This document shows positions 1-12,494 of a stretch of DNA of 64,000 nucleotides, in pieces (positions within the stretch are counted from its first letter, which is position 1; each line of letters begins with the position of its first letter). The DNA is taken from the NCBI RefSeq assembly GCF_003850565.1, contig NZ_CP027706.1, positions 6,200,001 through 6,264,000 of the forward strand, given 5' to 3'. A program made the translations under genes and the position numbers. The notes under the pieces were generated by a model. The model saw only the letters and a program-made list of their open reading frames with translations, searched no databases and had not been told where the DNA came from. This DNA comes from Pseudomonas sessilinigenes. Lineage in GTDB: Bacteria > Pseudomonadota > Gammaproteobacteria > Pseudomonadales > Pseudomonadaceae.

Positions 1-353
1 CGCGGCGTCCCCTGGTGGAACAGCATCTGCCAGCGCCCTTCGCGACAGCGCCACAGCGAACTGCGCCAGGCACTGCTGGCCACTCGTCCGGGCGCTGCGG
101 CGTTATGGCACAGGTAGGTGGCCTGGGCCAGGTCGGCTGCCAGCCACTGAACGGCAAACTGCTCGATGTGCCGCTCGATAAACGACTCCTGCACCAGGCT
201 GGCGAGCACCTGGGCCTTGTTCCAGCGCCCGCCGCTGGCGCCGAACTCGAGGAACTCATCAGCCAGCAAGGCATCCAGTGCCTGGCGATCGCCCCGTACG
301 TCGGCTTCCTGCAACCGACGCTCGAGCAGCAACAAGTGTTCGGACAGATTCAT
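1..353 (-). CDS. NTF2-like / DUF4440 protein, 3' end cut by window
   Basis: This minus-strand gene starts at the ATG whose complement is at 351-353 and reads without a stop to the window edge, so only the first ~117 residues are visible. The N-terminus (MNLSEHLLLLERRLQEADVR) followed by LDALLADEFLEFGASGRW, and later a SLWRCREGRWQMLFHQGTP strand, is the pattern of small SnoaL/NTF2-like domains annotated as DUF4440. Such proteins form cone-shaped alpha+beta barrels with varied or unknown ligands. It is divergent from the LysR gene that starts at 557. The family call rests on visual pattern only, and no function is proposed. Confidence 0.7.
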   Translation of the reverse strand, partial: MNLSEHLLLLERRLQEADVRGDRQALDALLADEFLEFGASGGRWNKAQVLASLVQESFIERHIEQFAVQWLAADLAQATYLCHNAAAPGRVASSAWRSSLWRCREGRWQMLFHQGTP

Positions 354-556
354 CTTTCCCCCGGGTATTGGCCATGCCTGGACAGCGCACTCTAGCACCT
401 GCGCCGTACTGCGGCCGGTGCCTGCACGGTATGCAAAGATCCCGGGCTTTGGTTAGGCTTGCAGCGCCCTGCCCGGGCCTGATTGCCCCACCACACACAA
501 AAGCGCCACCCCAGGCCACCTCCTCCAGGCCGGGTAAGGCGCTGACGGAGCCCGCC

Positions 557-1516
557 ATGAAGTTCAGCACCCAGTCCATCGCCCGCAAGCTCAAGTTCCA
601 CCAATTGGTGGTCTTCGAACAAGTGTTACAAAGCGGCTCGCTGGTCCGCGCCTCCCAGGCCCTGAACCTGACCCAACCGGCGGTGACCAAGATCATCCAT
701 GAGCTGGAATCCTACTTCGAAGCGCCGCTACTGATCCGGAGCAACCGGGGGGTGAGCGCCACCGAACTGGGGCAGGTGGTGGTGCAGCGTGCCAAGTCGC
801 TTCTTGCGGAGTTGCGGGCCCTGACCGATGAGGTCAACGCCTTCCAGGAGGGCACCTCGGGGCACGTGATGGTGGGCACCCTGATCTCGGCCTCCACCTC
901 GTTGCTGCCCCGGGCCATTCAATTGCTCAAGCAACAAGCCCCTGGCGTGCTGGTATCGCTGCGGGTGGGGCAAATGGACCAGTTGTTCCCGGCGCTCGCG
1001 GTAGGTGATGTCGACCTGGTGGTAGGCCGGGTCCCAGACGACTGGCAATGGCGCAGCGAAGCCCTGGAAGTCGAAGTGTTGTACCGCGAGGACCTGAGCA
1101 TCGTCGCCGGTGCCCGGCACCCGATGCATCGCCAGGCGCCGGTCAGCCTCCAGCAATTGCACGCTTACCCCTGGGTGCTGCCGACTCGCGACTCACTGCT
1201 ACGCCGCACCTGCGATCGATTGTTTGCCGATAACGGACTGCCGACCCCGGACAACGTCGCCGAGTCGCTGTCGATCCTGACCAACATCACCCTGATGCAG
1301 GACCAGCGCACCGTCGCACTGATGCCATTCGAAGCCTCCCGACAGTTCATCCAGGCCGGCATGCTCAAGGCCTTCGACCTGGGAACCGCGCTGCAATTCG
1401 GCGACATCGGCTGCTTCAGCTCCGCCCAGCGCAAGCTGGGACCCGCCGCCCGCTTGTTTCGCCAATGCCTGGACCAGGCCCGAAACCAATCCATCACCGA
1501 AAAGCACCCAGCCTGA
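557..1516 (+). CDS. nbaR: LysR-family regulator of the 3-hydroxyanthranilate operon
   Basis: This is a 319-residue LysR-type regulator. An N-terminal winged helix-turn-helix (residues ~12-70, with SGSLVRASQALNLTQPAVTK as the recognition region) is followed by a periplasmic-binding-like effector domain with the usual GTLISASTSLLPRAI strand after the linker. I chose the ATG at 557 because the reading frame upstream of it encodes no recognisable domain and the HTH begins about 12 residues in. The gene lies directly upstream of, and in the same direction as, the aldehyde dehydrogenase at 1618, instead of the divergent arrangement usual for LysR genes. By position it should control the nba-type operon. 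In P. fluorescens KU-7 an nbaR regulator belongs to the equivalent cluster; the symbol is by analogy, and the inducer (possibly a pathway intermediate) is inferred. Confidence 0.75.
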   Translation: MKFSTQSIARKLKFHQLVVFEQVLQSGSLVRASQALNLTQPAVTKIIHELESYFEAPLLIRSNRGVSATELGQVVVQRAKSLLAELRALTDEVNAFQEGTSGHVMVGTLISASTSLLPRAIQLLKQQAPGVLVSLRVGQMDQLFPALAVGDVDLVVGRVPDDWQWRSEALEVEVLYREDLSIVAGARHPMHRQAPVSLQQLHAYPWVLPTRDSLLRRTCDRLFADNGLPTPDNVAESLSILTNITLMQDQRTVALMPFEASRQFIQAGMLKAFDLGTALQFGDIGCFSSAQRKLGPAARLFRQCLDQARNQSITEKHPA

Positions 1517-1552
1517 TCCAGTATTCCAAACACTAATATCCAACCACTTAAT

Positions 1553-1569
1553 ATTGATTATTCACTAAT
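1553..1569. promoter_or_regulatory. Candidate LysR box (ATT-N11-AAT) upstream of nbaE
   Basis: The 101-base gap between the LysR gene and nbaE is AT-rich compared with its surroundings. It contains ATT, eleven bases, then AAT, an imperfect dyad of the T-N11-A type bound by LysR regulators. It lies ~50 bases before the GTG start of nbaE, which is preceded by a CGGAGG ribosome site at 1607-1612. The assignment is by motif and position only. Confidence 0.4.
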
Positions 1570-1617
1570 ACCGGGTCTTCCTACACTCGCCCCGAAACCC
1601 ACGTTTCGGAGGCTCAA

Positions 1618-3078
1618 GTGTCCACTCCCCTGCTGCGTCATTTCATCGACGGCGAGTTTGTCGCCAGCACCAAGACCTTTGCCAATATCTCCCCTGTAGA
1701 CGGTCGCTTGCTGGGGCAGGTCTGCGAGGCCGACCGGCCCCTGGTCGAACGCGCGGTAGCCGCGGCCAAGGCCGCGCAATCGGGCCCCTGGGCCCACTAC
1801 AGCGCCAGCCAGCGCGCCGATCTGTTGCTGGACATCGCCAACGGTATCCAGCGCCGCTTCGAGGCATTCGTCGCGGCCGAAGTCGCCGACACCGGGCGCC
1901 CGGTGCAGCAGGCCCGGACCCTGGACGTGGCCCGGGCAGTACAGAACTTTCGCACCTTCGCCGAACTGCTGCGCCAGTCCGGTAGCGAGCTCTTCGAAAT
2001 GCGCAGCGCCGATGGCAACGACGTCTTCAGCTACAGCGTGCGCAAGCCCCATGGCGTGGTAGCGATCATTTCCCCCTGGAACCTGCCGCTGTTGCTGCTG
2101 ACCTGGAAAGTCGCCCCGGCCCTGGCCTGCGGCAACTCGGTGGTGATCAAGCCTTCGGAAGAAACCCCATCCACGGCCACCTTGCTGGCCGAGGTGATGC
2201 AGGAGGCCGGAGTACCGGCCGGGGCCTTCAACCTGGTACACGGCTTCGGCCCGAACTCGGCCGGAGAATTCCTCACCACCCACCCAGACGTCGACGCGAT
2301 CACCTTCACCGGCGAATCGCGCACCGGTGCCACCATCATGAAAGCCGCCGCCGAGGGCGTGCGCGAGGTGTCCTTCGAACTGGGAGGCAAGAACGCCGCA
2401 GTGGTGTTCGCCGACTGCGATTTCGACGCCGCGGTCGCCGGAGTGTTGCGCTCCAGCTTCACCAACTCCGGCCAGGTGTGCCTGTGCTCGGAGCGGGTCT
2501 ACGTCGAACGGCCGATCTATGAGCGCTTCGTCGCCGCCCTCAAGGCTGGGGCCGAGCAATTGAAGATCGGCTACCCCGACGAAGACGGGGTGAACATGGG
2601 CTCGCTGATTTCCCACAAGCACCGGGACAAGGTCCTGGGCTACTTCCAGCTGGCCCTGGAGGAAGGCGCGACCCTGGTCAGCGGCGGCGCTGTCCCACAT
2701 TTTGGCGATGCCCGGGACCAGGGCGCCTACGTCCAGCCCACCCTCTGGACCGACCTGCCGGATCACGCTCGTTGCCTGCGTGAAGAGATATTCGGCCCGG
2801 TCTGTCACATCGCCCCGTTCGACAGCGAGGAAGAAGTGCTGCGCCGGGTCAACGATTCGGCCTACGGCCTGGCCACGGCCCTCTGGACCCGCGACCTGAA
2901 GCGCGCCCACCAGCTGTCACGGCGTTTCCGCGTCGGCATGGTCTGGGTCAACACCTGGTTCCTGCGCGACCTGCGTACCCCCTTCGGCGGCACCCGGCTC
3001 TCGGGCCTGGGTCGCGAAGGCGGCCGCCACTCCCTGGATTTCTACTCCGAGATCACCACCATCTGCGTCAACCCCTGA
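1618..3078 (+). CDS. nbaE: 2-aminomuconate 6-semialdehyde dehydrogenase
   Basis: This is a 486-residue NAD-dependent aldehyde dehydrogenase. It has the [11 protein letters not shown] substrate/cofactor loop (~residue 151), the catalytic-base motif FELGGKN (~258-264), the nucleophile segment [11 protein letters not shown] (cysteine ~292) and the C-terminal [15 protein letters not shown]. The closest relatives by pattern are the 2-hydroxymuconic / 2-aminomuconic semialdehyde dehydrogenases. It starts with GTG, well placed after CGGAGG. In the aminomuconate pathway it oxidises 2-aminomuconate 6-semialdehyde, the product of the decarboxylase at 7691, to 2-aminomuconate with NAD+, withdrawing it from spontaneous cyclisation to picolinate. 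It is the first gene of the operon; nbaH follows after ten bases. Confidence 0.85.
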   Translation: MSTPLLRHFIDGEFVASTKTFANISPVDGRLLGQVCEADRPLVERAVAAAKAAQSGPWAHYSASQRADLLLDIANGIQRRFEAFVAAEVADTGRPVQQARTLDVARAVQNFRTFAELLRQSGSELFEMRSADGNDVFSYSVRKPHGVVAIISPWNLPLLLLTWKVAPALACGNSVVIKPSEETPSTATLLAEVMQEAGVPAGAFNLVHGFGPNSAGEFLTTHPDVDAITFTGESRTGATIMKAAAEGVREVSFELGGKNAAVVFADCDFDAAVAGVLRSSFTNSGQVCLCSERVYVERPIYERFVAALKAGAEQLKIGYPDEDGVNMGSLISHKHRDKVLGYFQLALEEGATLVSGGAVPHFGDARDQGAYVQPTLWTDLPDHARCLREEIFGPVCHIAPFDSEEEVLRRVNDSAYGLATALWTRDLKRAHQLSRRFRVGMVWVNTWFLRDLRTPFGGTRLSGLGREGGRHSLDFYSEITTICVNP

Positions 3079-3088
3079 GGGCCTCAAC

Positions 3089-3901
3089 ATGCATGCAGAC
3101 CTGATCGAAGCGGCACACCGCTTGCGCCAGGCCCAACTCGACGGCCAACCCTGCGCCCCGGTACGCGAGCTGATCGCCCGGGCCGCCGCGCAACAGCCGC
3201 AGTCCGCCCTGATCGACCTGGCCTACCAGGTACAGCGCTACAACAACAGCGCGGCCGTCGATGCCGGGCGTCGTCCGGTGGGCCACAAGATCGGCCTGAC
3301 CTCCCGTGCCGTGCAAAAACAACTGGGGGTGGACCAGCCGGACTTTGGCCAGCTGTTCGCCGACATGGCGCGCGGCGACGGCCAACCCATCGCCTGGAGC
3401 GATACCTGCCAACCCAAGGTCGAGGCCGAAGTCGCCCTGGTCCTGGAGCGCGACCTGCCCCATGAGCGCCATACCCTGGCCGACCTGATCCGCGCCACCG
3501 CCTTCGCCCTGCCGGCCATCGAGATCGTCGGCAGTCGCATTGCCCAGTGGGATATCCAATTGAGCGACACCATCGCCGACAACGCCTCCAGTGGGCTGTT
3601 CGTCCTCGGCAGTTGCCCTGTATCCCTGGACCGCCTCGACCTGGTGCGTTGCGGCATGAGCATGACCCAAGGCGGCGAACCCGTCTCGGTGGGCGTCGGC
3701 GCCGCATGCCTGGACAACCCCTTGAATGCCGCCCTGTGGCTGGCCGACACGCTGGTCCGTCTGGGCACGCCTCTGCGTGCTGGCGACATCCTGCTTACCG
3801 GCGCCCTCGGCCCCATGGTGGCGGCCAAGCCAGGGCAGCGCTTCACCGCCCATATCCAGGGCCTGGGCAGCGTCAGCGCCGCCTTCGCCAGTGCCCAATA
3901 G
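3089..3901 (+). CDS. nbaH: 2-oxopent-4-enoate hydratase
   Basis: This 270-residue member of the fumarylacetoacetase/MhpD hydratase-decarboxylase superfamily carries [20 protein letters not shown] near residue 65. The metal-ligand segment [12 protein letters not shown] and the [14 protein letters not shown]...TIADNASSG block follow. The DQPDFGQLF and [12 protein letters not shown] wording is typical of the hydratase branch, not of the 4-oxalocrotonate decarboxylase branch represented by the gene at 5897. It hydrates 2-oxopent-4-enoate to 4-hydroxy-2-oxovalerate. It sits directly before the aldehyde dehydrogenase (acylating) and aldolase genes that complete the lower meta-type pathway. Hydratase and decarboxylase are paralogues and usually form a complex. 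Confidence 0.82.
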   Translation: MHADLIEAAHRLRQAQLDGQPCAPVRELIARAAAQQPQSALIDLAYQVQRYNNSAAVDAGRRPVGHKIGLTSRAVQKQLGVDQPDFGQLFADMARGDGQPIAWSDTCQPKVEAEVALVLERDLPHERHTLADLIRATAFALPAIEIVGSRIAQWDIQLSDTIADNASSGLFVLGSCPVSLDRLDLVRCGMSMTQGGEPVSVGVGAACLDNPLNAALWLADTLVRLGTPLRAGDILLTGALGPMVAAKPGQRFTAHIQGLGSVSAAFASAQ

Positions 3902-3914
3902 ACCGGAGCCCATC

Positions 3915-4853
3915 ATGACCACAACCCTCAAGGCCGCGATCATCGGCTCGGGCAATATCGGCACCGACCTGATGCTGAAGATCCTGCGCCAGGCCCGGCA
4001 CCTGCAACTGACCGCCATGGTCGGCATCGACCCCGCCTCCGATGGCCTGGAGCGGGCCCGGCGTCTGGGCGTAGCCACTACCCACGAAGGCGTCGAAGGG
4101 CTGCTGCGCATGCCCGAGTTCAGCGCCATCGACATCGTCTTCGACGCCACCTCGGCCGCCGCCCACCAGCACCACGAGGCCGTACTGCGCCAGGCCAAAC
4201 CCAGCATCCGCCTGATCGACCTGACCCCGGCGGCGATCGGCCCCTATTGCATCCCGGTGGTCAACCTGGAGCAGCACCTGGACAGCCTTAACCTGAACAT
4301 GGTGACCTGCGGCGGCCAGGCCACCATTCCCATGGTGGCTGCAATCTCCCGGGTCGCCCCCGTGCACTACGCCGAGATCGTCGCCTCGATTGCCAGCAAG
4401 TCCGCCGGCCCCGGCACCCGGGCCAATATCGACGAGTTCACCGAAACCACCCGCCACGCCATCGAAACCATCGGTGGTGCCGCCAGGGGCAAGGCCATCA
4501 TCGTCATGAACCCGGCCGAACCACCCCTGATCATGCGCGACACGGTGCTGGTGCTATCGGCCGCCGCCGATCAGCAGGAGGTCGCCGCCTCCATCGCCGC
4601 CATGGCCGAAGCCGTGCAGGCCTATGTGCCCGGCTACCGACTCAAGCAGCAGGTGCAATTCGACCCGGTCCCACCCTCTGCGCCGCTGCTGATCCCTGGC
4701 CTTGGGCACTTCAGCGGACTCAAGACCTCGGTGTTCCTGGAGGTCGAGGGTGCCGCCCACTACTTGCCCGCCTACGCCGGCAACCTCGACATCATGACCT
4801 GCGCCGCGCTGGCCACCGCCGAGCGCATGGCCCAGTCCATGCTCAATCGCTGA
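3915..4853 (+). CDS. nbaJ: Acetaldehyde dehydrogenase (acylating)
   Basis: This 312-residue protein opens with a Rossmann fold ([20 protein letters not shown]) and continues with [18 protein letters not shown]. The catalytic-cysteine segment [20 protein letters not shown] (~residue 130) is characteristic of DmpF/MhpF/BphJ. It converts acetaldehyde plus CoA and NAD+ to acetyl-CoA. I use the ATG at 3915 because the conserved fold begins six residues later and a GGAG lies just upstream, although the frame is open further 5'. In this family the enzyme forms a channelling complex with the aldolase encoded immediately downstream at 4866, so toxic acetaldehyde is not released. Confidence 0.88.
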   Translation: MTTTLKAAIIGSGNIGTDLMLKILRQARHLQLTAMVGIDPASDGLERARRLGVATTHEGVEGLLRMPEFSAIDIVFDATSAAAHQHHEAVLRQAKPSIRLIDLTPAAIGPYCIPVVNLEQHLDSLNLNMVTCGGQATIPMVAAISRVAPVHYAEIVASIASKSAGPGTRANIDEFTETTRHAIETIGGAARGKAIIVMNPAEPPLIMRDTVLVLSAAADQQEVAASIAAMAEAVQAYVPGYRLKQQVQFDPVPPSAPLLIPGLGHFSGLKTSVFLEVEGAAHYLPAYAGNLDIMTCAALATAERMAQSMLNR

Positions 4854-4865
4854 AGGAGCTTCGCC

Positions 4866-5896
4866 ATGACCTCAACCCCCGGCAACAAGCTCTACATCTC
4901 GGATGTGACCCTGCGTGACGGCATGCACGCCATCCGCCACCAGTACAGCCTGGATCAGGTCCAGGCCATCGCCCGGGCCCTGGATGCCGCTCGGGTCGAC
5001 AGCATCGAGGTGGCCCACGGCGATGGCCTGCAGGGCTCCAGCTTCAACTACGGTTTCGGCGCCCATACCGACCTGGAATGGATCGAAGCCGCCGCCGACG
5101 TCCTGCATCACGCCCGCATCGCCACCCTGCTGCTGCCCGGCATCGGCACCGTGCATGACCTCAAGGCGGCCTATCGCGCCGGTGCCCGGGTGGTGCGGGT
5201 GGCCACCCATTGCACCGAGGCCGATGTCTCGCGCCAGCACATCGAATGTGCCCGGGAACTGGGCATGGACACTGTGGGCTTCCTCATGATGAGCCACATG
5301 ACCAGCCCGGAGAACCTCGCGCTCCAAGCCCGGAAAATGGAAAGCTACGGCGCCACCTGCATCTACGTGGTGGACTCCGGCGGCGCCATGAACATGCAGG
5401 ACATCCGCCTGCGCTTTCGCGCCCTCAAGGCCACGCTCAAGCCGGACACCGCCACCGGCATGCACGCCCACCACAACCTCGGCCTGGGCGTGGCCAACTC
5501 CCTGGTGGCCGTGGAGGAAGGCTGCCAGCGCATCGACGCCAGCCTCGCCGGCATGGGGGCCGGGGCGGGCAATGCGCCGCTGGAGGTGTTCATTGCCGCC
5601 GCCGACAAGCTGGGCTGGAACCATGGCACCGACCTGTATCGCCTGATGGACGCCGCCGATGACCTGGTACGGCCGCTGCAGGATCGTCCGGTGCGGGTCG
5701 ATCGCGAAACCCTGGCCCTGGGCTACGCCGGGGTCTATTCCAGCTTCCTGCGCCATGCCGAAGTGGCCGCCCGCAAATACCAGCTCAAAACCGTCGACAT
5801 CCTGGTGGAGCTCGGCCGCCGCCGCATGGTCGGCGGCCAGGAAGACATGATCGTCGACGTTGCCCTCGACCTGCTCGCTGCCCGGGAGTCCCGCCC

Positions 5897-5900
<4 letters not shown>
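4866..5900 (+). CDS. nbaI: 4-hydroxy-2-oxovalerate aldolase
   Basis: This is a 344-residue DmpG/MhpE-type class II aldolase with a TIM-barrel HMGL-like domain. Visible signatures are the N-terminal [20 protein letters not shown] with the metal-binding Asp and catalytic His/Arg region, [12 protein letters not shown], and the second metal site [20 protein letters not shown] (~residues 199-218). The communication domain with [12 protein letters not shown] follows. The enzyme cleaves 4-hydroxy-2-oxovalerate to pyruvate and acetaldehyde, and channels acetaldehyde to the dehydrogenase at 3915. The stop overlaps the ATG of the next gene by four bases, indicating translational coupling. Confidence 0.9.
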
Positions 5901-8680
<2,780 letters not shown>

Positions 8681-8913
8681 CTCCGCGCCCCTCTCATTCC
8701 CGGCAGCACCTGCGCTACCCAGGAAGCCGGCACCAACAGCCCTTCAACAGTGGCCCAGGAACCCGCCAGGGCCAAGGGGCTGGCCATGGTCGAAAACCGG
8801 GTTGGCCGCAAGCCGGAGCCTGTCGTGGTGAGAGGGCTGCCTTAAAAAATGCCCAAAAGCCCCATCCGGCGGTTCCCAGAGTCCGGGTTGGCGAGTGCTG
8901 CGCCCAGAACACC

Positions 8914-8921
8914 AACAATAA
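8914..8921 (+). promoter_or_regulatory. Hfq/Crc-type A-rich motif AACAATAA at the MFS transporter RBS
   Basis: AACAATAA runs directly into the AAGGAG ribosome site (8920-8925) of the transporter at 8931. An AAnAAnAA motif touching the Shine-Dalgarno sequence is the classical arrangement for Hfq/Crc translational repression in pseudomonads. This is the cleanest of the five copies in the window because no coding constraint explains it. Confidence 0.55.
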
Positions 8922-8930
8922 GGAGCCACC

Positions 8931-10274
8931 ATGCACCAGCGTACGCAAAACCCTTGCGAGATCATCGATCGCAGCCCGGTTTCTGCTCTGCAGATACGGG
9001 TGTTGCTGTTGTGTTTCCTGATCCTTGTGATGGACGGTTTCGACACCGCGGCCATCGGCTATATCGCCCCGGAACTGATCCGGAACTGGGGCATCGAACG
9101 GGCGCAACTGGCCCCGGCCTTCGGTGCCGGATTGTTCGGCATGCTGTTGGGCAGCTTCTGCTTCGGGCCCCTGGCCGACCGCCTTGGGCGCAAGAGCGTG
9201 CTGCTGATCTGCGTGCTGATCTTTGCACTGGGCACCCTGGCTTCGGCCCTGTCGCCGTCGATCGAGGTACTGGCCGGCCTGCGCTGCATCACAGGCATCG
9301 GCCTGGGCGGCGTGCTGCCCAATTGCATCACCCTGAGTTCGGAATATTCCCCGGCGCGACGCCGCATGCTGCTGGTGACCCTGAGCTATTCCGGCTTCAC
9401 CCTGGGCCTGGCCCTGGGGGGTGGCGTGGCCGGGGCACTGCTGCCCACGGTGGGCTGGCAGGGCCTGCTGGTCATCGGTGGCATCGCCCCTTTGCTGTTG
9501 TGGCCCGTGTTGTATTTTGCCCTGCCGGAATCGGTGTGCTTCATGGCCAACAACCCGCGCCATGCCGTGGCCCTGCGCCGCATCGTCGAGCGGATCAGCG
9601 GTGAAACCGACTGGCAGCAGGTGCGCTTTGCCGGGGACGCTCCGGCCAGCCTAGGGCGCTCGCCATTATCGGCCCTGTTCAGCCAGGGCCAGATGACCCG
9701 CACCCTGCTGCTCTGGCTGACCTTCTTCTGCTGCCTGCTGGTGTTCTACCTGCTGACCAGCTGGCTGCCCACGGTATTGCACGCCAGCGGCTATAACACC
9801 GCCAATGCAGCCCGGATCAGCGCGATGATCCCTTTTGGCGGGGTGCTGGGCGGTATTGCCATGGCGCTGCTGATGGATCGCATCGGCGCCCTGCGCATCC
9901 TGCCCTGGCTGTGCCTGGGCGCGGCGGCGGCCCTGGCCCTGACCGGCAGTCAACTGCACGGCGCTGTCGGCACCCTGGTCATCGTCTTCCTCGCCGGTTT
10001 CAGCCTCACCGGCACCCTGAACAATCTCAGCGTGGTGGCCGCTACCCTCTACCCCACTGCCTCCCGGGCCACAGGCGTGGCCTGGGCCCTGGCGGCCGGG
10101 CGTGCGGGCTCGATTACCGGCTCGATGCTGGGGGGCTGGATCTTCAGCAATGCCGGGAGCCTGGAGCACTTCTTCCTGTGGATTGCCACCCCGGCCCTGC
10201 TGGCTGGGCTGGCGTTGGGGCTGATGAACCGCATTCGGCAAAAGCCACAAGCCGAGATCGAGCCCACGGCTTGA
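8931..10274 (+). CDS. Aromatic acid:H+ symporter (MFS, AAHS family)
   Basis: This is a 447-residue, twelve-helix major facilitator. It has LVMDGFDTAAIGYIAPEL in helix 1, the loop 2-3 signature GPLADRLGRKSVL and the helix 4-5 repeat, all typical of PcaK/BenK-type aromatic acid symporters. The MDGFD motif in helix 1 is diagnostic for the AAHS group. It follows the nba operon after 250 bases and has its own strong AAGGAG ribosome site, so it may be co-transcribed or separately initiated. The likely cargo is an aromatic acid entering the pathway, such as 3-hydroxyanthranilate, anthranilate or a precursor; the substrate cannot be read from the sequence. Confidence 0.85.
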   Translation: MHQRTQNPCEIIDRSPVSALQIRVLLLCFLILVMDGFDTAAIGYIAPELIRNWGIERAQLAPAFGAGLFGMLLGSFCFGPLADRLGRKSVLLICVLIFALGTLASALSPSIEVLAGLRCITGIGLGGVLPNCITLSSEYSPARRRMLLVTLSYSGFTLGLALGGGVAGALLPTVGWQGLLVIGGIAPLLLWPVLYFALPESVCFMANNPRHAVALRRIVERISGETDWQQVRFAGDAPASLGRSPLSALFSQGQMTRTLLLWLTFFCCLLVFYLLTSWLPTVLHASGYNTANAARISAMIPFGGVLGGIAMALLMDRIGALRILPWLCLGAAAALALTGSQLHGAVGTLVIVFLAGFSLTGTLNNLSVVAATLYPTASRATGVAWALAAGRAGSITGSMLGGWIFSNAGSLEHFFLWIATPALLAGLALGLMNRIRQKPQAEIEPTA

Positions 10275-10467
10275 ACCAGGCTCCAGCGGCCTCCTGGCCA
10301 GCGCCGCGATCAAGCCCGGCCAATGCTCGTAGCCTGTTTCAGCCATCGGCGCCCTGATAGCAAGATCCAGGGCTGGTGCTGCGCGCAGAAATAGCAATAC
10401 TGCGCAGCAGCATCACGGTCCGAGCAGCGACAAGCCGCTCGATCAACGACTAAAAAGGGCCTGGGCC

Positions 10468-10875
10468 ATGAGCACTAGACAAACAATCGCCGGCGACATC
10501 GTGCTGATCCCTCTCAGCGAGGGGTTCCGGCCGGCGAAGGTGCTGTACGTTTCACACCGCTACAAGGACACGATCCTGCTGGGCCTGTATGCCAACTGCG
10601 TCAGCACCCGGCAACTGCCCGACGAACTGGCGGACACATTCGCACTACGGCTCTACACCTCGAAGGCAGCGGTGCGAAAGCAGCGCTGGCACTGGGTGGG
10701 CCATGAAGCGCTGCGAGCATCGCAAACCGGACTCGACCTGAGAATCGTGGCGGGGGAGCTCTGGCAAGGTGACCAGCATCTGGGCCTGGCCTCGCCAGAG
10801 CAGCGCAAGGACCTGCCCGAGATGTTGGTCATGGGTGCCGCGCTCGTCGAGAAAAAAGCCGCGGCAATCCCCTAG
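10468..10875 (+). CDS. Imm26-like immunity-family protein, orphan
   Basis: This 135-residue soluble protein starts TRQTIAGDIVLIPLSEGFRP and continues AKVLYVSHRYKDTILLGLYA. The opening beta-strand pattern (GD-h-h-h-I-P-L then a second strand ending in h-G-h-Y) resembles the Imm26 immunity family of polymorphic toxin systems, many of which occur as orphan genes. No toxin gene is adjacent: upstream is the MFS transporter and downstream the convergent porin. A weak AAAGGG ribosome site precedes the ATG. The family call is tentative, and no binding partner can be named. Confidence 0.5.
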   Translation: MSTRQTIAGDIVLIPLSEGFRPAKVLYVSHRYKDTILLGLYANCVSTRQLPDELADTFALRLYTSKAAVRKQRWHWVGHEALRASQTGLDLRIVAGELWQGDQHLGLASPEQRKDLPEMLVMGAALVEKKAAAIP

Positions 10876-10958
10876 GCCCTCGCTGCGGCATCGACTCCAG
10901 GAGCCGACAATGCCGCGCCCCTCGCGAGGCGACGGCAGCGGGCGTTTCAGGTGTGTCT

Positions 10959-12281
10959 TCAGAAGATATCGATCGGGTAGTCGGTGATCAGCCGGAACTC
11001 ATCCATATTGCCCTCGCCCTGGGCCACATTCGCCCGGTGCCAGGTCTGGCGCAGGCGCAGGCTCAGGTCCTTCCAGGGGCCGCTCTGCACCACATAGCGT
11101 GCCTCGACGTTGATCTCCCGGTGCACCCCATCCTTGCCATACATCCCGGCGTAGGCGCTGCCGGCCGGGGTGTGCGTGCCGTCGATCCCGGAGCCCCGCA
11201 GGTAACGGGTCATCAGGTTCAAGCCCGGCACGCCATAACTGGCCAGGGACAGGTCGTAGCGCAGTTGCCAGGAGCGTTCGTTGGGCCCGTTGAAGTCCGA
11301 GTACTGCACCGAGTTGGGCAGGTAGATCGAGGCGCCCTGATCGCGACCGTTGCGACCGTTGCGATCCAGGTCACCGACCCCCAGGTAGTCGAACGGGGTG
11401 TTGCCATCGACGTTCTGCAAGGCAAGGGTCATACGGTGAGCGCCCAGGCCATAGAACACCGCAGCGCCCAGCGTGGTGTTGTCGATGGCCCCGGCCTTGG
11501 AGCGGCCAGTGTCGAGGGTGCGATACAGGTTGAGGTCGAAGCCGGCCTGCTGCCCTTCCCCCAAGTCGGTGCGGCCGTTGAGGTTGGCGTAGTACTGGTT
11601 CCAGATGTCCTGGAAGCGCGCAACGTAGAGGCTGGCACCCAGGTCCCGGGTGAACTGGTACTGGCCACCGGCGTAGTCCACCGAAGGGGTGGTGACACCG
11701 CTATAGAACGCCCACAGATCACCACTGCTGTTGGTGGTGACATGACCGGTGGCCGATGTGAAGTGCCCGGCCTGCAGCTTGAGCCGGTCCAGTTCCTGGC
11801 TATCCAGGGCAAAGCCGGTGGCGGTTTGCGGGATCAAGCGATTGTGACCGATAGCGAACACCGGGGTATCCACCGATTGCTCGCCATAGCGCAGCACACT
11901 GTTGGAGACCTTGATCTTGAGCGCGGCACCGGCTTTGGAGTATTCGTCTGCCGGCTTGCCGTTGTCGTGGATCGGCAAATTGTAGGTGCCGGTCTTGCCG
12001 CCGGAGGCATCCAGCTTGAGTCCCAGAAAGGCAAAGGCATCCACGCCCACGCCAACGGAGCCCTGGGTGAACCCCGAACTGAAGCGACCGATAAAACCCT
12101 GGGTCCAATCCTTGCGATCCGCGCGACCATCCTGAATGCTGCGATTGAAATAGTAGTTGCGGGCCAGCACGCTCAGGTGACTGTCCTCGATGAATCCCGA
12201 CTCGGCAGCCTGGGTTGTCCAGGGCAAGCAGCCCAATAGCGGCAACAGCAATGGCGATAGAGAACGCGAGACATGGGGCAT
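10959..12281 (-). CDS. OprD-family outer membrane porin
   Basis: This 440-residue protein has a signal peptide (SPLLLPLLGCLPWTTQAAES, cleavage near residue 25). The OprD opening SGFIEDSHLSVLARNYYFNR follows, then DWTQGFIGRFSSGFTQGSVGVG, and it ends in an aromatic terminal strand (...LITDYPIDIF). Members are 18-stranded substrate-specific channels for amino acids and aromatic or organic acids. It lies downstream of, and in the same direction as, kynU and the amino acid permease, separated from them by 213 bases. A plausible role is outer-membrane entry of tryptophan, kynurenine or anthranilate-like compounds, but the specificity is not readable. The start ATG has AGAGG upstream and an AACAATAA motif just before that. 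Confidence 0.92.
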   Translation of the reverse strand: MPHVSRSLSPLLLPLLGCLPWTTQAAESGFIEDSHLSVLARNYYFNRSIQDGRADRKDWTQGFIGRFSSGFTQGSVGVGVDAFAFLGLKLDASGGKTGTYNLPIHDNGKPADEYSKAGAALKIKVSNSVLRYGEQSVDTPVFAIGHNRLIPQTATGFALDSQELDRLKLQAGHFTSATGHVTTNSSGDLWAFYSGVTTPSVDYAGGQYQFTRDLGASLYVARFQDIWNQYYANLNGRTDLGEGQQAGFDLNLYRTLDTGRSKAGAIDNTTLGAAVFYGLGAHRMTLALQNVDGNTPFDYLGVGDLDRNGRNGRDQGASIYLPNSVQYSDFNGPNERSWQLRYDLSLASYGVPGLNLMTRYLRGSGIDGTHTPAGSAYAGMYGKDGVHREINVEARYVVQSGPWKDLSLRLRQTWHRANVAQGEGNMDEFRLITDYPIDIF

Positions 12282-12299
12282 GGCAAAACCTCTGGTGAT

Positions 12300-12307
12300 T
12301 TATTGTT
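12300..12307 (-). promoter_or_regulatory. Hfq/Crc-type A-rich motif AACAATAA before oprD-like gene
   Basis: Read on the minus strand, AACAATAA lies 18 bases upstream of the porin ATG, just before the AGAGG ribosome site. It lies inside a longer A-rich run (ACAAAAACAATAAAT). OprD-family porins are known targets of Crc/Hfq control in pseudomonads; binding here is inferred. Confidence 0.5.
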
Positions 12308-12494
12308 TTTGTCGTGGGTGATGCAGTGCAGCCGCGCGGCTCCCTTGGTGGGCATGGAGCCACCGGAACCGAGCGATCCAGGAAGTGATGCCAGCGCGCT
12401 CGTCCAGCCGCTGCCCCTGGCCGTGTACGACTCGCAGGGCAACGGTGCTTTACGGCCTTCGCAGGTTCGCTGGCATCTACAGGGGCAGTACCGC

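Noticed and set aside
278..556. Upstream extension of the LysR gene to 278
   Set aside because: The extra 93 residues have no LysR-like sequence and overlap the divergent NTF2-like gene; the ATG at 557 fits the family start.
1558..2910. 450-codon minus-strand frame across nbaE
   Set aside because: It lies wholly opposite a clearly conserved aldehyde dehydrogenase and has a low-complexity Gly/Gln composition typical of high-GC shadow frames.
12282..12494. Possible small gene between the porin and permease genes
   Set aside because: The plus-strand frame across this gap runs antisense into the permease gene and lacks any recognisable domain; the gap is better read as the porin promoter and leader.
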